Part shown: piece after piece, positions 5,790-12,391 of the stretch
Layout: the number at the start of each line of letters is the position of its first letter
Numbering within the stretch: the first letter of the stretch is position 1
NCBI GenBank assembly: GCA_020027415.1
Contig: JAHRAW010000042.1
Location: forward strand, 1-12,532
Origin: Gammaproteobacteria bacterium
Lineage (GTDB): Bacteria; Pseudomonadota; Gammaproteobacteria; Arenicellales; Poriferihabitantaceae
Length of the DNA stretch: 12,532 nucleotides
Reading direction: 5' to 3'
Position numbers and translations under genes: made by a program
The notes under the pieces: generated by a model
Databases searched by the model: none
What the model saw: the letters and a program-made list of their open reading frames with translations, nothing else
Told to the model about the DNA's origin: nothing

Positions 5790-6266
5790 TCATCGCCACG
5801 CCAACCACGCGCCCCACAGCGCGAGCAGCACCAGCCATAGCAAACTCCACGCCGGCAACGTCAAGGCAAGCAAACTCCATTGCACCTCGGCGCACTCCCC
5901 GGAGCCCTGCAATATCAAGCCAAGCGCTTGTTGCAGTGGAAACGCATCCAACATAAAAGCAAGCCCGGGACCGCATTCCGGGGTCGCCTCGGGCGGCAAG
6001 TTCTGCAGCCACACATGCCGCGCCGCCACCGCCGCGCCGAAGCTTGCCGCCAGCGCAGCGAGCGCCGCATAAACGCGTCTCCCCCAACCGCGGCGGTTGT
6101 GCAAAAACCCGAGCAACAGAATTCCCCCCACGCCGATGAACGCCACGCGCTGCAGGATGCAGAGCGGGCAAGGCGTCAGCCCAACCGCATACTGCAAATA
6201 AAACGCGGCGGCAAGCAACGCGGCGCACAGCAAAAAGCCAACCAGAAAATGCAAACGATAGGTCAT
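5790..6266 (-). CDS. dsbB: Disulfide bond formation protein DsbB
   Basis: DsbB is an inner-membrane protein that reoxidises the periplasmic thiol oxidase DsbA and passes electrons to quinone. With the ATG at 6266 the protein has 158 residues, a little shorter than E. coli DsbB (176). Four hydrophobic helices are visible (about 6-26, 41-55, 64-82, 130-156). Both redox pairs are present: Cys33-Pro-Leu-Cys36 in the first periplasmic loop, and Cys98 with Cys125 in the second. Arg40 follows the first pair as in the family. An in-frame start at 6305 would add 13 residues; the shorter form places the first helix normally, but the upstream start has a nearby GGTGG and cannot be excluded. It is monocistronic, divergent from mlaA; dsbA is not in the window. 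Confidence 0.93.
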   Translation of the reverse strand: MTYRLHFLVGFLLCAALLAAAFYLQYAVGLTPCPLCILQRVAFIGVGGILLLGFLHNRRGWGRRVYAALAALAASFGAAVAARHVWLQNLPPEATPECGPGLAFMLDAFPLQQALGLILQGSGECAEVQWSLLALTLPAWSLLWLVLLALWGAWLAWR

Positions 6267-6349
6267 GGCAAACTCAATCAGTGGCAAGTGAAAGTGAATT
6301 GCCATGCTACCACCATAGGCGTTGCCAGCGCGCGAAATGTTTGGGTATG

Positions 6350-6387
6350 TTTGGTTGGTTTGATTGGCTTCGGTTGGTTTCGGTTGG
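6350..6387. repeat. TTGGTTGG-type repeat in the dsbB-mlaA gap
   Basis: Four imperfect units: TTTGGTTGG (6350-6358), TTTGATTGG (6359-6367), CTTCGGTTGG (6368-6377) and TTTCGGTTGG (6378-6387). They lie in the divergent gap directly upstream of the candidate mlaA promoter. Confidence 0.75.
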
Positions 6388-6390
6388 AAC

Positions 6391-6419
6391 TGGCAAAAAT
6401 AAACAATCGGTGCTACATT
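6391..6419 (+). promoter_or_regulatory. Candidate promoter for mlaA
   Basis: TGGCAA (6391-6396) and TACATT (6414-6419) are 17 bases apart, and the -10 is preceded by TGC, giving an extended -10 (TGnTACATT). Matches to consensus are only 3 of 6 and 4 of 6, so the extended -10 is the main support. It would leave a leader of about 65 bases before the ATG at 6491. Confidence 0.35.
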
Positions 6420-6490
6420 CGCTTCTGTTCAGGCGAGTAGCCGGACAACCCAACCCCGAATCCCTAACTCACCGCCGCGAATTTTTTATC

Positions 6491-7297
6491 ATGCAAACAT
6501 TGCCATTGCAACTACGATTGCGCCTACGCCAGATTGCCCTCACCCCCATCATAATCGGCTTATTAATTGTGACCACGGGTTGCGCCGGCACTGCCACTCA
6601 GCCGAGTGCCAACGCCGCCGCGGATACGCACGGCGACCCGTTGCAGTCGGTCAATCGCGCAATTTTGAAATTCAACTTCGCCGCGGATCGCGTCGCCCTG
6701 AAGCCGCTTGCCACAGCCTATGTGCGCTTGCCGCAACCGGTGCGCAACGGCGTGCGCAACTTTTTTTCAAACTTGTGGCTGCCCAGCACCATCCTCAACG
6801 ATTTATTGCAGGGCAAGTTTGCCGCCGCCGGGCGCGACACTGGAAGATTCCTCATCAACACTTTGGTCGGCGCCGGCGGGCTAATGGATGCGGCGCGCGA
6901 ATTTGGGTTGCCGCATCACCGCGAAGATTTTGGGCAAACCTTGGCCGTGTGGAAAGTGCCGCCCGGGCCGTATCTGGTGCTGCCGTTTTTTGGACCCAGC
7001 AACGTGCGTGATTCGGTTTCCCTTTTTCAGCCCGTTGCCGACGCCGATTTGGTGACCCATTTAGATTCGCCGCAAGCATGGTATGCCCGCGGTGTGCGCG
7101 TGGTGGACGCGCGCGCCGGCTGGCTTGATTTAGATGAAGTGCTGGCGTTGCAGCCGGATCGGTATTTTTTCCTACGCGAAGGCTATCGGCAACAACGCGC
7201 GCAGTTGATTCACGACGGCAACCCGCCGCCGGACTTAAATGACGGCGATGATGTGCAATTGTGGGATGAATTATTGGAGTCAGAAGACGCCGAATAA
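6491..7297 (+). CDS. mlaA: Outer-membrane lipoprotein MlaA (VacJ), phospholipid retrograde transport
   Basis: MlaA removes mislocalised phospholipids from the outer leaflet of the outer membrane and hands them to the periplasmic carrier MlaC. The 268-residue protein (E. coli MlaA 251) starts with a basic stretch and a hydrophobic segment (about 17-28), ending in a lipobox whose lipidated residue would be Cys31 (VTTGC). Thr at the -3 position is less usual than Leu. Family blocks follow: GDPLQSVNRAILKFN (48-62), RNGVRNFFSNLWLPS (85-99), GRFLINTLVGAGG and GPYLVLPFFGPSNVRD (159-174). The ATG at 6491 puts the signal sequence at the N terminus; the open frame extends 70 codons further upstream without homology. 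No mlaBCDEF genes are adjacent. No Shine-Dalgarno sequence is visible. apaH follows after 76 bases. Confidence 0.95.
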   Translation: MQTLPLQLRLRLRQIALTPIIIGLLIVTTGCAGTATQPSANAAADTHGDPLQSVNRAILKFNFAADRVALKPLATAYVRLPQPVRNGVRNFFSNLWLPSTILNDLLQGKFAAAGRDTGRFLINTLVGAGGLMDAAREFGLPHHREDFGQTLAVWKVPPGPYLVLPFFGPSNVRDSVSLFQPVADADLVTHLDSPQAWYARGVRVVDARAGWLDLDEVLALQPDRYFFLREGYRQQRAQLIHDGNPPPDLNDGDDVQLWDELLESEDAE

Positions 7298-7373
7298 CCC
7301 GCGGCGACATTAATCATGCGGCGGCATGAAGCATTAAAATTTGCTTGGCGGCGTGCAGCACCCCTAACAAAAC

Positions 7374-8210
7374 ATGGCGGTCTACGCAATCGGCGACCTA
7401 CAAGGCTGCGCGTTGCCCTTGCAAGCGTTGCTTGACAAGATTCAATTTGAGCCGGCGCGCGACCGACTCTGGTTCACCGGCGATGTAGTCAATCGCGGAC
7501 CGCATTCCCTTGAAACGTTGCGCTTGTTGCGGCGATTCGGGCGCAGCGCGGTCACCGTATTAGGCAACCACGACCTGCATTTGTTGGCGGTGGCGGGCGG
7601 CATTAAACGCGCGCGCCCGAGCGATACCTTGCAGCCCATTCTGCGCGCGCCGGACCGCGAGGAACTGCTGGATTGGTTGCGTCATCAGCCGCTTGCGTAC
7701 TGCGATTCAGGCGCGGAAAGCGGCGTCAAAACCTTGCTGGTGCATGCCGGCATCTATCCGGGCTGGCGGAAAAAACAAGTGGTCGGCTTGGCCGGCGAGG
7801 TGGAAACGCTGTTGCGCGGCGGCGATGATGAATATCGCCAATTCCTCAAACACATGTATGGGCGCAACCAGTCGCGCTGGAAGCCCTCCATGGGCAAATG
7901 GCAACGCGCGCGTTTTATCACCAATGCCTTTACCCGCATGCGTTTTTGCACTGCAAGCGGGCGCCTTGATTTCACCCACAAGGGCGCGCCGGGCAGCCAG
8001 CCGCGCGCGTTGCAGCCGTGGTTTGAGCACCCCGCCATGAAATGTAAAAAATGGCGGTTGGTGTTTGGTCACTGGTCGGCGTTGGGGTTTTTTCGGCGCG
8101 GCAACCTCATCGCATTAGACAGCGGTTGCGCGTGGGGCGGCAAATTGACCGCGATTCGTCTGGACGGCGCGCACGCCGGCAAAGTATGGCAATTGCAATG
8201 CAGCAAATAG
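7374..8210 (+). CDS. apaH: Symmetrical bis(5'-nucleosyl)-tetraphosphatase ApaH
   Basis: ApaH hydrolyses diadenosine tetraphosphate (Ap4A) to two ADP and, in enterobacteria, also removes Np4A caps from RNA. The 278-residue length matches E. coli ApaH (280). The metallophosphatase motifs are in order: GDLQGC (7-12), GDVVNRGP (36-43) and GNHD (64-67). A later VFGHW segment and the C-terminal LIALDSGCAWGGKLTAIRLD are typical of the ApaH branch rather than of generic Ser/Thr phosphatases. The ATG at 7374 gives the canonical N terminus directly before the first motif. In E. coli apaH follows ksgA-apaG; those are absent here and it sits between mlaA and an aminopeptidase gene. No Shine-Dalgarno sequence is seen upstream. 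Confidence 0.95.
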   Translation: MAVYAIGDLQGCALPLQALLDKIQFEPARDRLWFTGDVVNRGPHSLETLRLLRRFGRSAVTVLGNHDLHLLAVAGGIKRARPSDTLQPILRAPDREELLDWLRHQPLAYCDSGAESGVKTLLVHAGIYPGWRKKQVVGLAGEVETLLRGGDDEYRQFLKHMYGRNQSRWKPSMGKWQRARFITNAFTRMRFCTASGRLDFTHKGAPGSQPRALQPWFEHPAMKCKKWRLVFGHWSALGFFRRGNLIALDSGCAWGGKLTAIRLDGAHAGKVWQLQCSK

Positions 8211-8213
8211 ATA

Positions 8214-8253
8214 TTGGTTGCTTGGTTGCTTAGCCGCTTCGCCTCATTCGCTC
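8214..8253. repeat. 8-base-period array between apaH and the aminopeptidase gene
   Basis: Units in 8-base register: TTGGTTGC, TTGGTTGC, TTAGCCGC, TTCGCCTC, ATTCGCTC. The first two are identical and the rest decay. The array begins 3 bases after the apaH stop and ends 18 bases before the ATG at 8272. Confidence 0.7.
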
Positions 8254-8271
8254 ACCTCATCGGCAAAATCC

Positions 8272-9606
8272 ATGACTTCACTCGCTCCGCTACTCCGCTT
8301 TCTGAATGATTCTCCGACCCCGTTCCATGTCGTCGCCAATGTAGCGGCGCGCTTGCACGCCGCCGGCTATACCGCGGTGGACGAAGGCGCCGCGTGGTCG
8401 CCGCCGCCGAGCGGCAAATTTTATTTCACCCGCAACGGTTCTTCGCTGGTGGCGGTCAACCTCAACGCGGCCGCTGCCGAGCATGGCTTTCGCTTAGTCG
8501 GCGCGCACACCGACAGCCCGTGCCTCAAAGTCAAGCCGACCGCGATTGCTTGCAACCACGGCTACGCGAAACTCGCGGTGGAAGTTTACGGCGGCGCGCT
8601 GTTGAACCCCTGGTTTGACCGCGACCTTGGGCTGGCCGGCCGGGTGACGGTGCAAACCGCGCGCGGCGCACAAGCCAACTGCCTGCTCAACATCAACCGC
8701 CCGATTGCCTTCATTCCCAGTTTGGCGATTCACCTGGATCGCCAAGCCAACGACCACCGCGCCATCAACCAACAACAACATTTGCCGGCGTTGCTCTGCC
8801 GCGTGGCAAAAACCGCCGCCGCCGCCGATACCGCCGCGCCAATTTTGGCTGAGATTCTCATGGCCGAACTCGCCCGCCAGCGGCATGATTTAGAGATCAC
8901 GCAGATTTTGGCGCACGAACTATCCTTATACGATTGCCAACTGGCGCAACCAGTCGGGCTGCACAACGAATTCATCGCCGCCGCCCGGCTGGATAACTTG
9001 CTGAGTTGCTACGCCGGCATGCAAGCGTTGGTGGCGGCCGGCGCGCGCGCGCCACAACGCAACTCGCCGCCGCCCGCCAACCATGTATTGGCGCTGAACG
9101 ACCACGAAGAAATCGGCAGCGCCTCCGCCGCCGGCGCCGCCGGACCCTTCCTGCAAGCGGTGTTGCAACGCCTGTGCGGCGACCCGATTTGTCTCACCCG
9201 CGCCTTGCGCCACTCCATGCTGATTTCGGCTGACAACGCCCACGGCGTGCATCCCAACTACCCGACCCTGCACGAGCCGAATCATCAGCCGCTAATGAAC
9301 GCCGGACCGGTGATTAAGGTGAACAGCAATCAGCGGTATGCCACCAACAGCGAAACCGCGGCATTGTTTCGGCGGGTGTGCGCGCGCCACAACTTGCCCG
9401 TTCAAACCATCGTGGTGCGCTCCGACATGGCGTGCGGCTCCACCATCGGACCGATTACGGCGACCAAATTAGGCGTGCGAACTTTGGATATCGGCGTGCC
9501 GCAACTCGGCATGCACTCCATCCGCGAACTCGCCGGCGCGCAAGACCAGCATACCCTCAGCGCCGCCTTACAAGGTTTTTATGAACTACCCGATTGGCCC
9601 TTCTAA
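8272..9606 (+). CDS. apeB: M18 family metalloaminopeptidase
   Basis: This is a cytoplasmic dinuclear-metal aminopeptidase of family M18 (ApeB/aspartyl aminopeptidase type), which trims N-terminal residues from peptides. The protein has 444 residues from the ATG at 8272. Metal and catalytic blocks are clear: GAHTDSPCLKVKP (His79, Asp81), AARLDNLLSCYAG (bridging Asp241), NDHEEIGS (Glu279 and Glu280), SADNAHGVHPNY (Asp321) and PQLGMHSIREL (His415). YGGALLNPWFDRDLG and IPSLAIHLDR are further family landmarks. The open frame extends 18 codons upstream to 8218, but those codons are made of the 8-base array; SLAPLLRFLNDSPTPFH is the usual M18 N terminus, so 8272 is preferred. The stop is only 5 bases from the converging orf143, leaving no room for a separate terminator. 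Confidence 0.94.
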   Translation: MTSLAPLLRFLNDSPTPFHVVANVAARLHAAGYTAVDEGAAWSPPPSGKFYFTRNGSSLVAVNLNAAAAEHGFRLVGAHTDSPCLKVKPTAIACNHGYAKLAVEVYGGALLNPWFDRDLGLAGRVTVQTARGAQANCLLNINRPIAFIPSLAIHLDRQANDHRAINQQQHLPALLCRVAKTAAAADTAAPILAEILMAELARQRHDLEITQILAHELSLYDCQLAQPVGLHNEFIAAARLDNLLSCYAGMQALVAAGARAPQRNSPPPANHVLALNDHEEIGSASAAGAAGPFLQAVLQRLCGDPICLTRALRHSMLISADNAHGVHPNYPTLHEPNHQPLMNAGPVIKVNSNQRYATNSETAALFRRVCARHNLPVQTIVVRSDMACGSTIGPITATKLGVRTLDIGVPQLGMHSIRELAGAQDQHTLSAALQGFYELPDWPF

Positions 9607-9611
9607 GCCGC

Positions 9612-10043
9612 TCAACTGCGATCAATCACGCTGATCAACAATTGATCCGCCGCCCCCGAGCCGAGTTGTATTTGCAGATACTGAGTCGGCACCCCGAAAA
9701 TAACCAACCAATCGTGTAACTCCGCCGCCCATTGCCGCCCGGGGTCGCCGCCGGGATAACTAATGACAACCGTGACTTTGCCGTTTTCCGCGAACCGCCG
9801 CAACGCCTGCTGAACCGCCGCCAACCCTAACACCGCGCGTCCGGTGGCCGGCGTGGGCCACTGCGCGCGCTTCAAAACTTGCTCATGCAATTGCACCGCC
9901 GCGGCGGAAGTGGCGACCAATCCAAACCCCAATCCCAACCCGCTGCCCGCCAACAACAGGCTCGGCAACACCGCGCAACGGCGCACCCACTGCAACGCTT
10001 TTCGGCGCACGCGGATGCGCACGCGATTGGAATGGCTCAACAT
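9612..10043 (-). CDS. Conserved-looking membrane-anchored protein of unknown function (orf143)
   Basis: I do not recognise a named family. The 143-residue protein has a strongly basic N terminus (about 7-22), one hydrophobic segment (about 24-46) ending in TSAAA, and a soluble part that should face the periplasm. The segment could be a signal anchor or a cleaved signal peptide. Near the C terminus a block with alternating hydrophobic residues (VTVVISYPGG, then ELHDWLVIFGVPTQ and LQIQLGSG) looks like a small alpha/beta fold of the kind seen in OmpA-like or pilus-accessory domains, which is only an impression. It is the last gene of the orf161-nadD-rsfS-maf-orf143 cluster, 28 bases after maf, and converges with the aminopeptidase gene with a 5-base gap. 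No Shine-Dalgarno sequence precedes the ATG. Confidence 0.75.
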   Translation of the reverse strand: MLSHSNRVRIRVRRKALQWVRRCAVLPSLLLAGSGLGLGFGLVATSAAAVQLHEQVLKRAQWPTPATGRAVLGLAAVQQALRRFAENGKVTVVISYPGGDPGRQWAAELHDWLVIFGVPTQYLQIQLGSGAADQLLISVIDRS

Positions 10044-10071
10044 TGGTCAGATTTCAGTGATGCGGACTCAG

Positions 10072-10665
10072 TCATAAAAAACCGCCGGCGCAAGCCAGTT
10101 CTTGCAACAGTTGCCAAGTTTCCCACAGCGGCAAGCCGAGCACGCCGCTGTAACTGCCGTGCAGGCGCGTAACGAAAGCCTCCGCCGCGCCTTGTATCGC
10201 ATATCCGCCGGCTTTATCAAAGGGCAGTGCTTGCGCGCAGTAGCGTTCAATTTGCGGCAGGCTGAGGTCGCAAAAGGTGACCTCAGTGACGCTGATGCGA
10301 TGCAATTGCCTTGTCGGTTGCGCCGCCACCGCGGCCACGGCGGAAAAAACCGTGTGCGTGTTGCCGGACAATTTTTGCAGCATCGCCGCCGCCTGCGCGC
10401 GGTTATGCGGCTTGCCCAAAATTTCATCGCCGATGGCAACCACGGTATCGCCGCCCAACACCACCAATTCGCGCGGTGGGCGGCGCTGCTGTTGCAGCAC
10501 GCTGCGCGCTTTGCGCACCGCCAATCGCTCGGTCATCGCCGGCGGCGTCTCCCCGGGCCGCCGCCGCTCATCCACCGCCGCGCTTGCGCTTTCTACGCGA
10601 AATGGTACCCCAAGCCGCGCCAACAAATCACGGCGGCGCGGCGACGCCGAAGCAAGAATAAGCAT
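10072..10665 (-). CDS. maf: Maf family nucleoside triphosphate pyrophosphatase (YhdE type)
   Basis: Maf proteins hydrolyse non-canonical or surplus NTPs to NMP and pyrophosphate in the cytoplasm; the YhdE branch acts on dTTP and UTP. The 197-residue protein carries the N-terminal SASPRR motif (6-11), GGDTVV with catalytic Asp73 (the family usually has ADTVV, here Gly72), GKP with Lys86, a SGNTHTVFSAV block and DKAGGYAIQG (150-159), followed by GSYSGVLGLPLWET. DKAGGYAIQG favours the YhdE/dTTPase branch over YceF. The ATG at 10665 begins directly with the family N terminus LILASASPRR. It is abutted, one base away, by an 8-base tandem array in place of a ribosome-binding site. The gene lies 49 bases downstream of rsfS. 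Confidence 0.94.
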   Translation of the reverse strand: MLILASASPRRRDLLARLGVPFRVESASAAVDERRRPGETPPAMTERLAVRKARSVLQQQRRPPRELVVLGGDTVVAIGDEILGKPHNRAQAAAMLQKLSGNTHTVFSAVAAVAAQPTRQLHRISVTEVTFCDLSLPQIERYCAQALPFDKAGGYAIQGAAEAFVTRLHGSYSGVLGLPLWETWQLLQELACAGGFL

Positions 10666-10666
10666 A

Positions 10667-10690
10667 CTCAGCGGCTCAGCAACTCAGCAA
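10667..10690. repeat. 8-base tandem array, three units, abutting the maf start codon
   Basis: Three units in exact 8-base register on the + strand: CTCAGCGG, CTCAGCAA, CTCAGCAA. Only one base separates the array from the maf ATG (10665). The unit matches the consensus CTYAGYRR of the sufE array. Just beyond it, the gene strand has a second short direct repeat, TTGATTGCGA, at about 10692-10714, so most of the 49-base rsfS-maf gap is repetitive. Confidence 0.9.
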
Positions 10691-10714
10691 CGGTTCGCAA
10701 TCAAAACCTCGCAA

Positions 10715-11149
10715 TCAAGTGCCAGCCACCGCATCACCGTGCGCCGCGCCGCGCGTGGAATCCGCCAACGGATTAGGCGGCGCGCGCAGCACCTCGCCCA
10801 AAGTTTCATCCCACAAACTCTCCAGTTGATAGCGTTCGCGGGTGGCCGCGCGCATGATATGCACCACCACATCCACGAAATCCACCAGCACCCAGTCGCC
10901 GCTCTCCAGCCCTTCCACCCCGAACGGCTTCCAGTGGTGCTGTTGCATGGCTTGTTGCACGCGCTCAGCCAGCGTTTTCACATGCCGTTGCGAAGCGCCG
11001 GTGGCGACAATCATATAATCGGTAATATCGGTCACGGCGCGCACCTCCAGCACCCGCACCTGCGCGCCTTTGGCTTCCGCCAACGCCGCCAACACCACCG
11101 CGCGCATGCGTTCGGCTGCCGTGCTGGCGGTGTAAATACTCATACCCAT
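10715..11149 (-). CDS. rsfS: Ribosome silencing factor RsfS
   Basis: RsfS binds ribosomal protein L14 (uL14) on the 50S subunit and blocks subunit joining when nutrients are scarce. The protein has 144 residues from the ATG at 11149, or 142 from the internal ATG at 11143. The conserved core (about 12-118) includes DITDYMIVATGASQRHVKTL and GLESGDWVLVDFVDVVVHIM. The C terminus carries about 25 extra residues rich in Ala, Gly and Pro beyond the usual end of about 105-120, which appear unstructured. It starts immediately after the nadD stop codon with no gap, so translational coupling is likely; a GGGG/GGGTG stretch inside the nadD end could act as a weak ribosome-binding site. The nadD-rsfS order is the usual one in proteobacteria. 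Confidence 0.94.
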   Translation of the reverse strand: MGMSIYTASTAAERMRAVVLAALAEAKGAQVRVLEVRAVTDITDYMIVATGASQRHVKTLAERVQQAMQQHHWKPFGVEGLESGDWVLVDFVDVVVHIMRAATRERYQLESLWDETLGEVLRAPPNPLADSTRGAAHGDAVAGT

Positions 11150-11821
11150 TCACCCGTCCCCGGTTTCGTTGCGATACAAATTATGCGCACAAATATAATC
11201 CCATACCCCCGACGGCAACATGGGCAACACCGCCTCCGCCTCGCCGGCGGCAAGGCGCGCGCGCACTAAGGTGGCCGAAATCGGCTGCGGCGTGGTTTCC
11301 ATAAACAAGATTTTACCGCCTACGGTGCGGCGCAACTCAGCGCCCGATTCCACCCGCGCCGCCTGCCACCAACTCGGTAACGGCTTCGGTAACCGCCAAC
11401 CGGGGCGCGCCATGGCAATGATATGCACGCTGCGTTGCAAATTTTGCCAGCGATGCCAAGTTTCCAGTGCCAACAGCGCGTCCAGCCCGACAATTAGCGC
11501 ATACCGGCGGCGCGGATTTTGTTGGCGCAACGCGGCGAGCGTAGCCACCGTATAAGAATCTCCGGGGCGGCTCAGTTCTATATCATCCACCGCAAACTGC
11601 GGCTCATCCGCCACCGCGATACGCGTCATCGCCAACCGCTGCGGCGCGCTTGCCACGGGTTGCCGACGATGCGGCGGGCGGGCGGCGGGCAGATAAATAA
11701 TGCGCGCCAGCCCGGCTACCTGCAACCTCGCCTGCACCTCCCGCAACGGCGCCAGATGCCCGCGATGAATCGGGTCAAAAGTGCCGCCGAACAAGCCGCA
11801 CAAAGAATCGTCAACCGGCAT
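11150..11821 (-). CDS. nadD: Nicotinate-nucleotide adenylyltransferase NadD
   Basis: NadD adenylates nicotinate mononucleotide to deamido-NAD, a late step of NAD synthesis in the cytoplasm. The 223-residue protein has the nucleotidyltransferase signature GGTFDPIHRGHL (12-23, with His19 and His22), PPHR, a GDSYT block, GLDALLALETWHRW, and a C-terminal ISATLVRARL. The last corresponds to the ATP-binding ISSTxIR motif with the second Ser replaced by Ala. The ATG at 11821 starts 9 residues before the signature, as usual. No Shine-Dalgarno sequence is visible. In many gammaproteobacteria holA and lptE precede nadD; here a membrane protein gene (orf161) stands 68 bases upstream instead. rsfS follows without a gap. 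Confidence 0.95.
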   Translation of the reverse strand: MPVDDSLCGLFGGTFDPIHRGHLAPLREVQARLQVAGLARIIYLPAARPPHRRQPVASAPQRLAMTRIAVADEPQFAVDDIELSRPGDSYTVATLAALRQQNPRRRYALIVGLDALLALETWHRWQNLQRSVHIIAMARPGWRLPKPLPSWWQAARVESGAELRRTVGGKILFMETTPQPISATLVRARLAAGEAEAVLPMLPSGVWDYICAHNLYRNETGDG

Positions 11822-11889
11822 ATACCGCGCCGGGCGTTGCCGCCGCCGTTAAAGTGCCGCGCAGCAACCAATCCGCCGTCATGCGAAGG

Positions 11890-12375
11890 CTAACTTCGGG
11901 TTTCAAGGAGTTGATACTTCCAGCGTAGCGCGCCGCTCGGCTTAGCCGCGCCGAACACCACATTGGCGGAAACATCGCGCGCTTGCTGCGGCGGGATTTT
12001 GACATGCACGCGCGGTTCGGCTTGCCCAAGCAACGTGCACTCGCGGTCTGCATGCTGGTCCGCGCCCGCCGGGCAATCCAACATACTAATACGCAACACC
12101 GCCTCCCGCAACGCCAACCGGCCATGCGCATTCAGCAGGCGCGCGCTGAACTGATAACTATCGCCATACCCAGGCCGCATCATCGGCGTTTGAATTTGAA
12201 TATCCTGCACCGGCAACTGCTGGCGTCTCCAAGCGCCTTGCTCGGCGGTCAGCGACACGATTAACGCCGCCCCGAGCAACAACGCCCCAAGCAGGCCAAA
12301 CGCGATTTTTGGATAGCGCGTAGCAAGCGCCAACAACGCCACCCCCACCACCCCCAACAGAATCCATTGCATCAC
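11890..12375 (-). CDS. Inner-membrane protein of unknown function with periplasmic domain (orf161)
   Basis: I cannot name the family with certainty. The 161-residue protein starts with two hydrophobic segments (about 3-19 and 25-45) and then a soluble part of about 110 residues, presumably periplasmic. The soluble part has beta-rich blocks: SYQFSARLLNAHGRLALREAVLRISMLDC, a second Cys in RECTLLGQ, then VKIPPQQARDVSANVVF and a final LRWKYQLLETR. This layout, with paired cysteines and a polar-Pro-Pro-x-Gln-Ala-Arg-Asp turn, recalls small FxLYD-like beta-sandwich proteins common as hypotheticals in proteobacteria; that is an impression only. The start is GTG at 12375 or ATG at 12372, with GGGTGG a few bases upstream, one of the few purine-rich start regions here. 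It leads the nadD cluster. Confidence 0.8.
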   Translation of the reverse strand: MMQWILLGVVGVALLALATRYPKIAFGLLGALLLGAALIVSLTAEQGAWRRQQLPVQDIQIQTPMMRPGYGDSYQFSARLLNAHGRLALREAVLRISMLDCPAGADQHADRECTLLGQAEPRVHVKIPPQQARDVSANVVFGAAKPSGALRWKYQLLETRS

Positions 12376-12391
12376 GCCACCCGATGATTAA

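Noticed and set aside
5491..6440. Plus-strand open frames of 193 and 186 codons across dsbB
   Set aside because: dsbB on the minus strand has both cysteine pairs and four membrane helices, so these frames are shadows.
6281..6490. Longer mlaA start at 6281
   Set aside because: It would add 70 residues before a clear lipoprotein signal sequence, and the added codons pass through the candidate promoter and TTGGTTGG repeats.
7314..7329. Small palindrome TCATGC/GCATGA between mlaA and apaH as a terminator
   Set aside because: The stem is only 6 base pairs with a 4-base loop and no U run follows.
704..10690. Tandem arrays as a CRISPR array
   Set aside because: Units are 7-14 bases with no spacers, there is no leader, and there are no cas genes.
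10277..11269. 330-codon plus-strand open frame opposite maf, rsfS and nadD
   Set aside because: All three minus-strand genes have clear family motifs; the antisense product is His/Arg-rich and has none.
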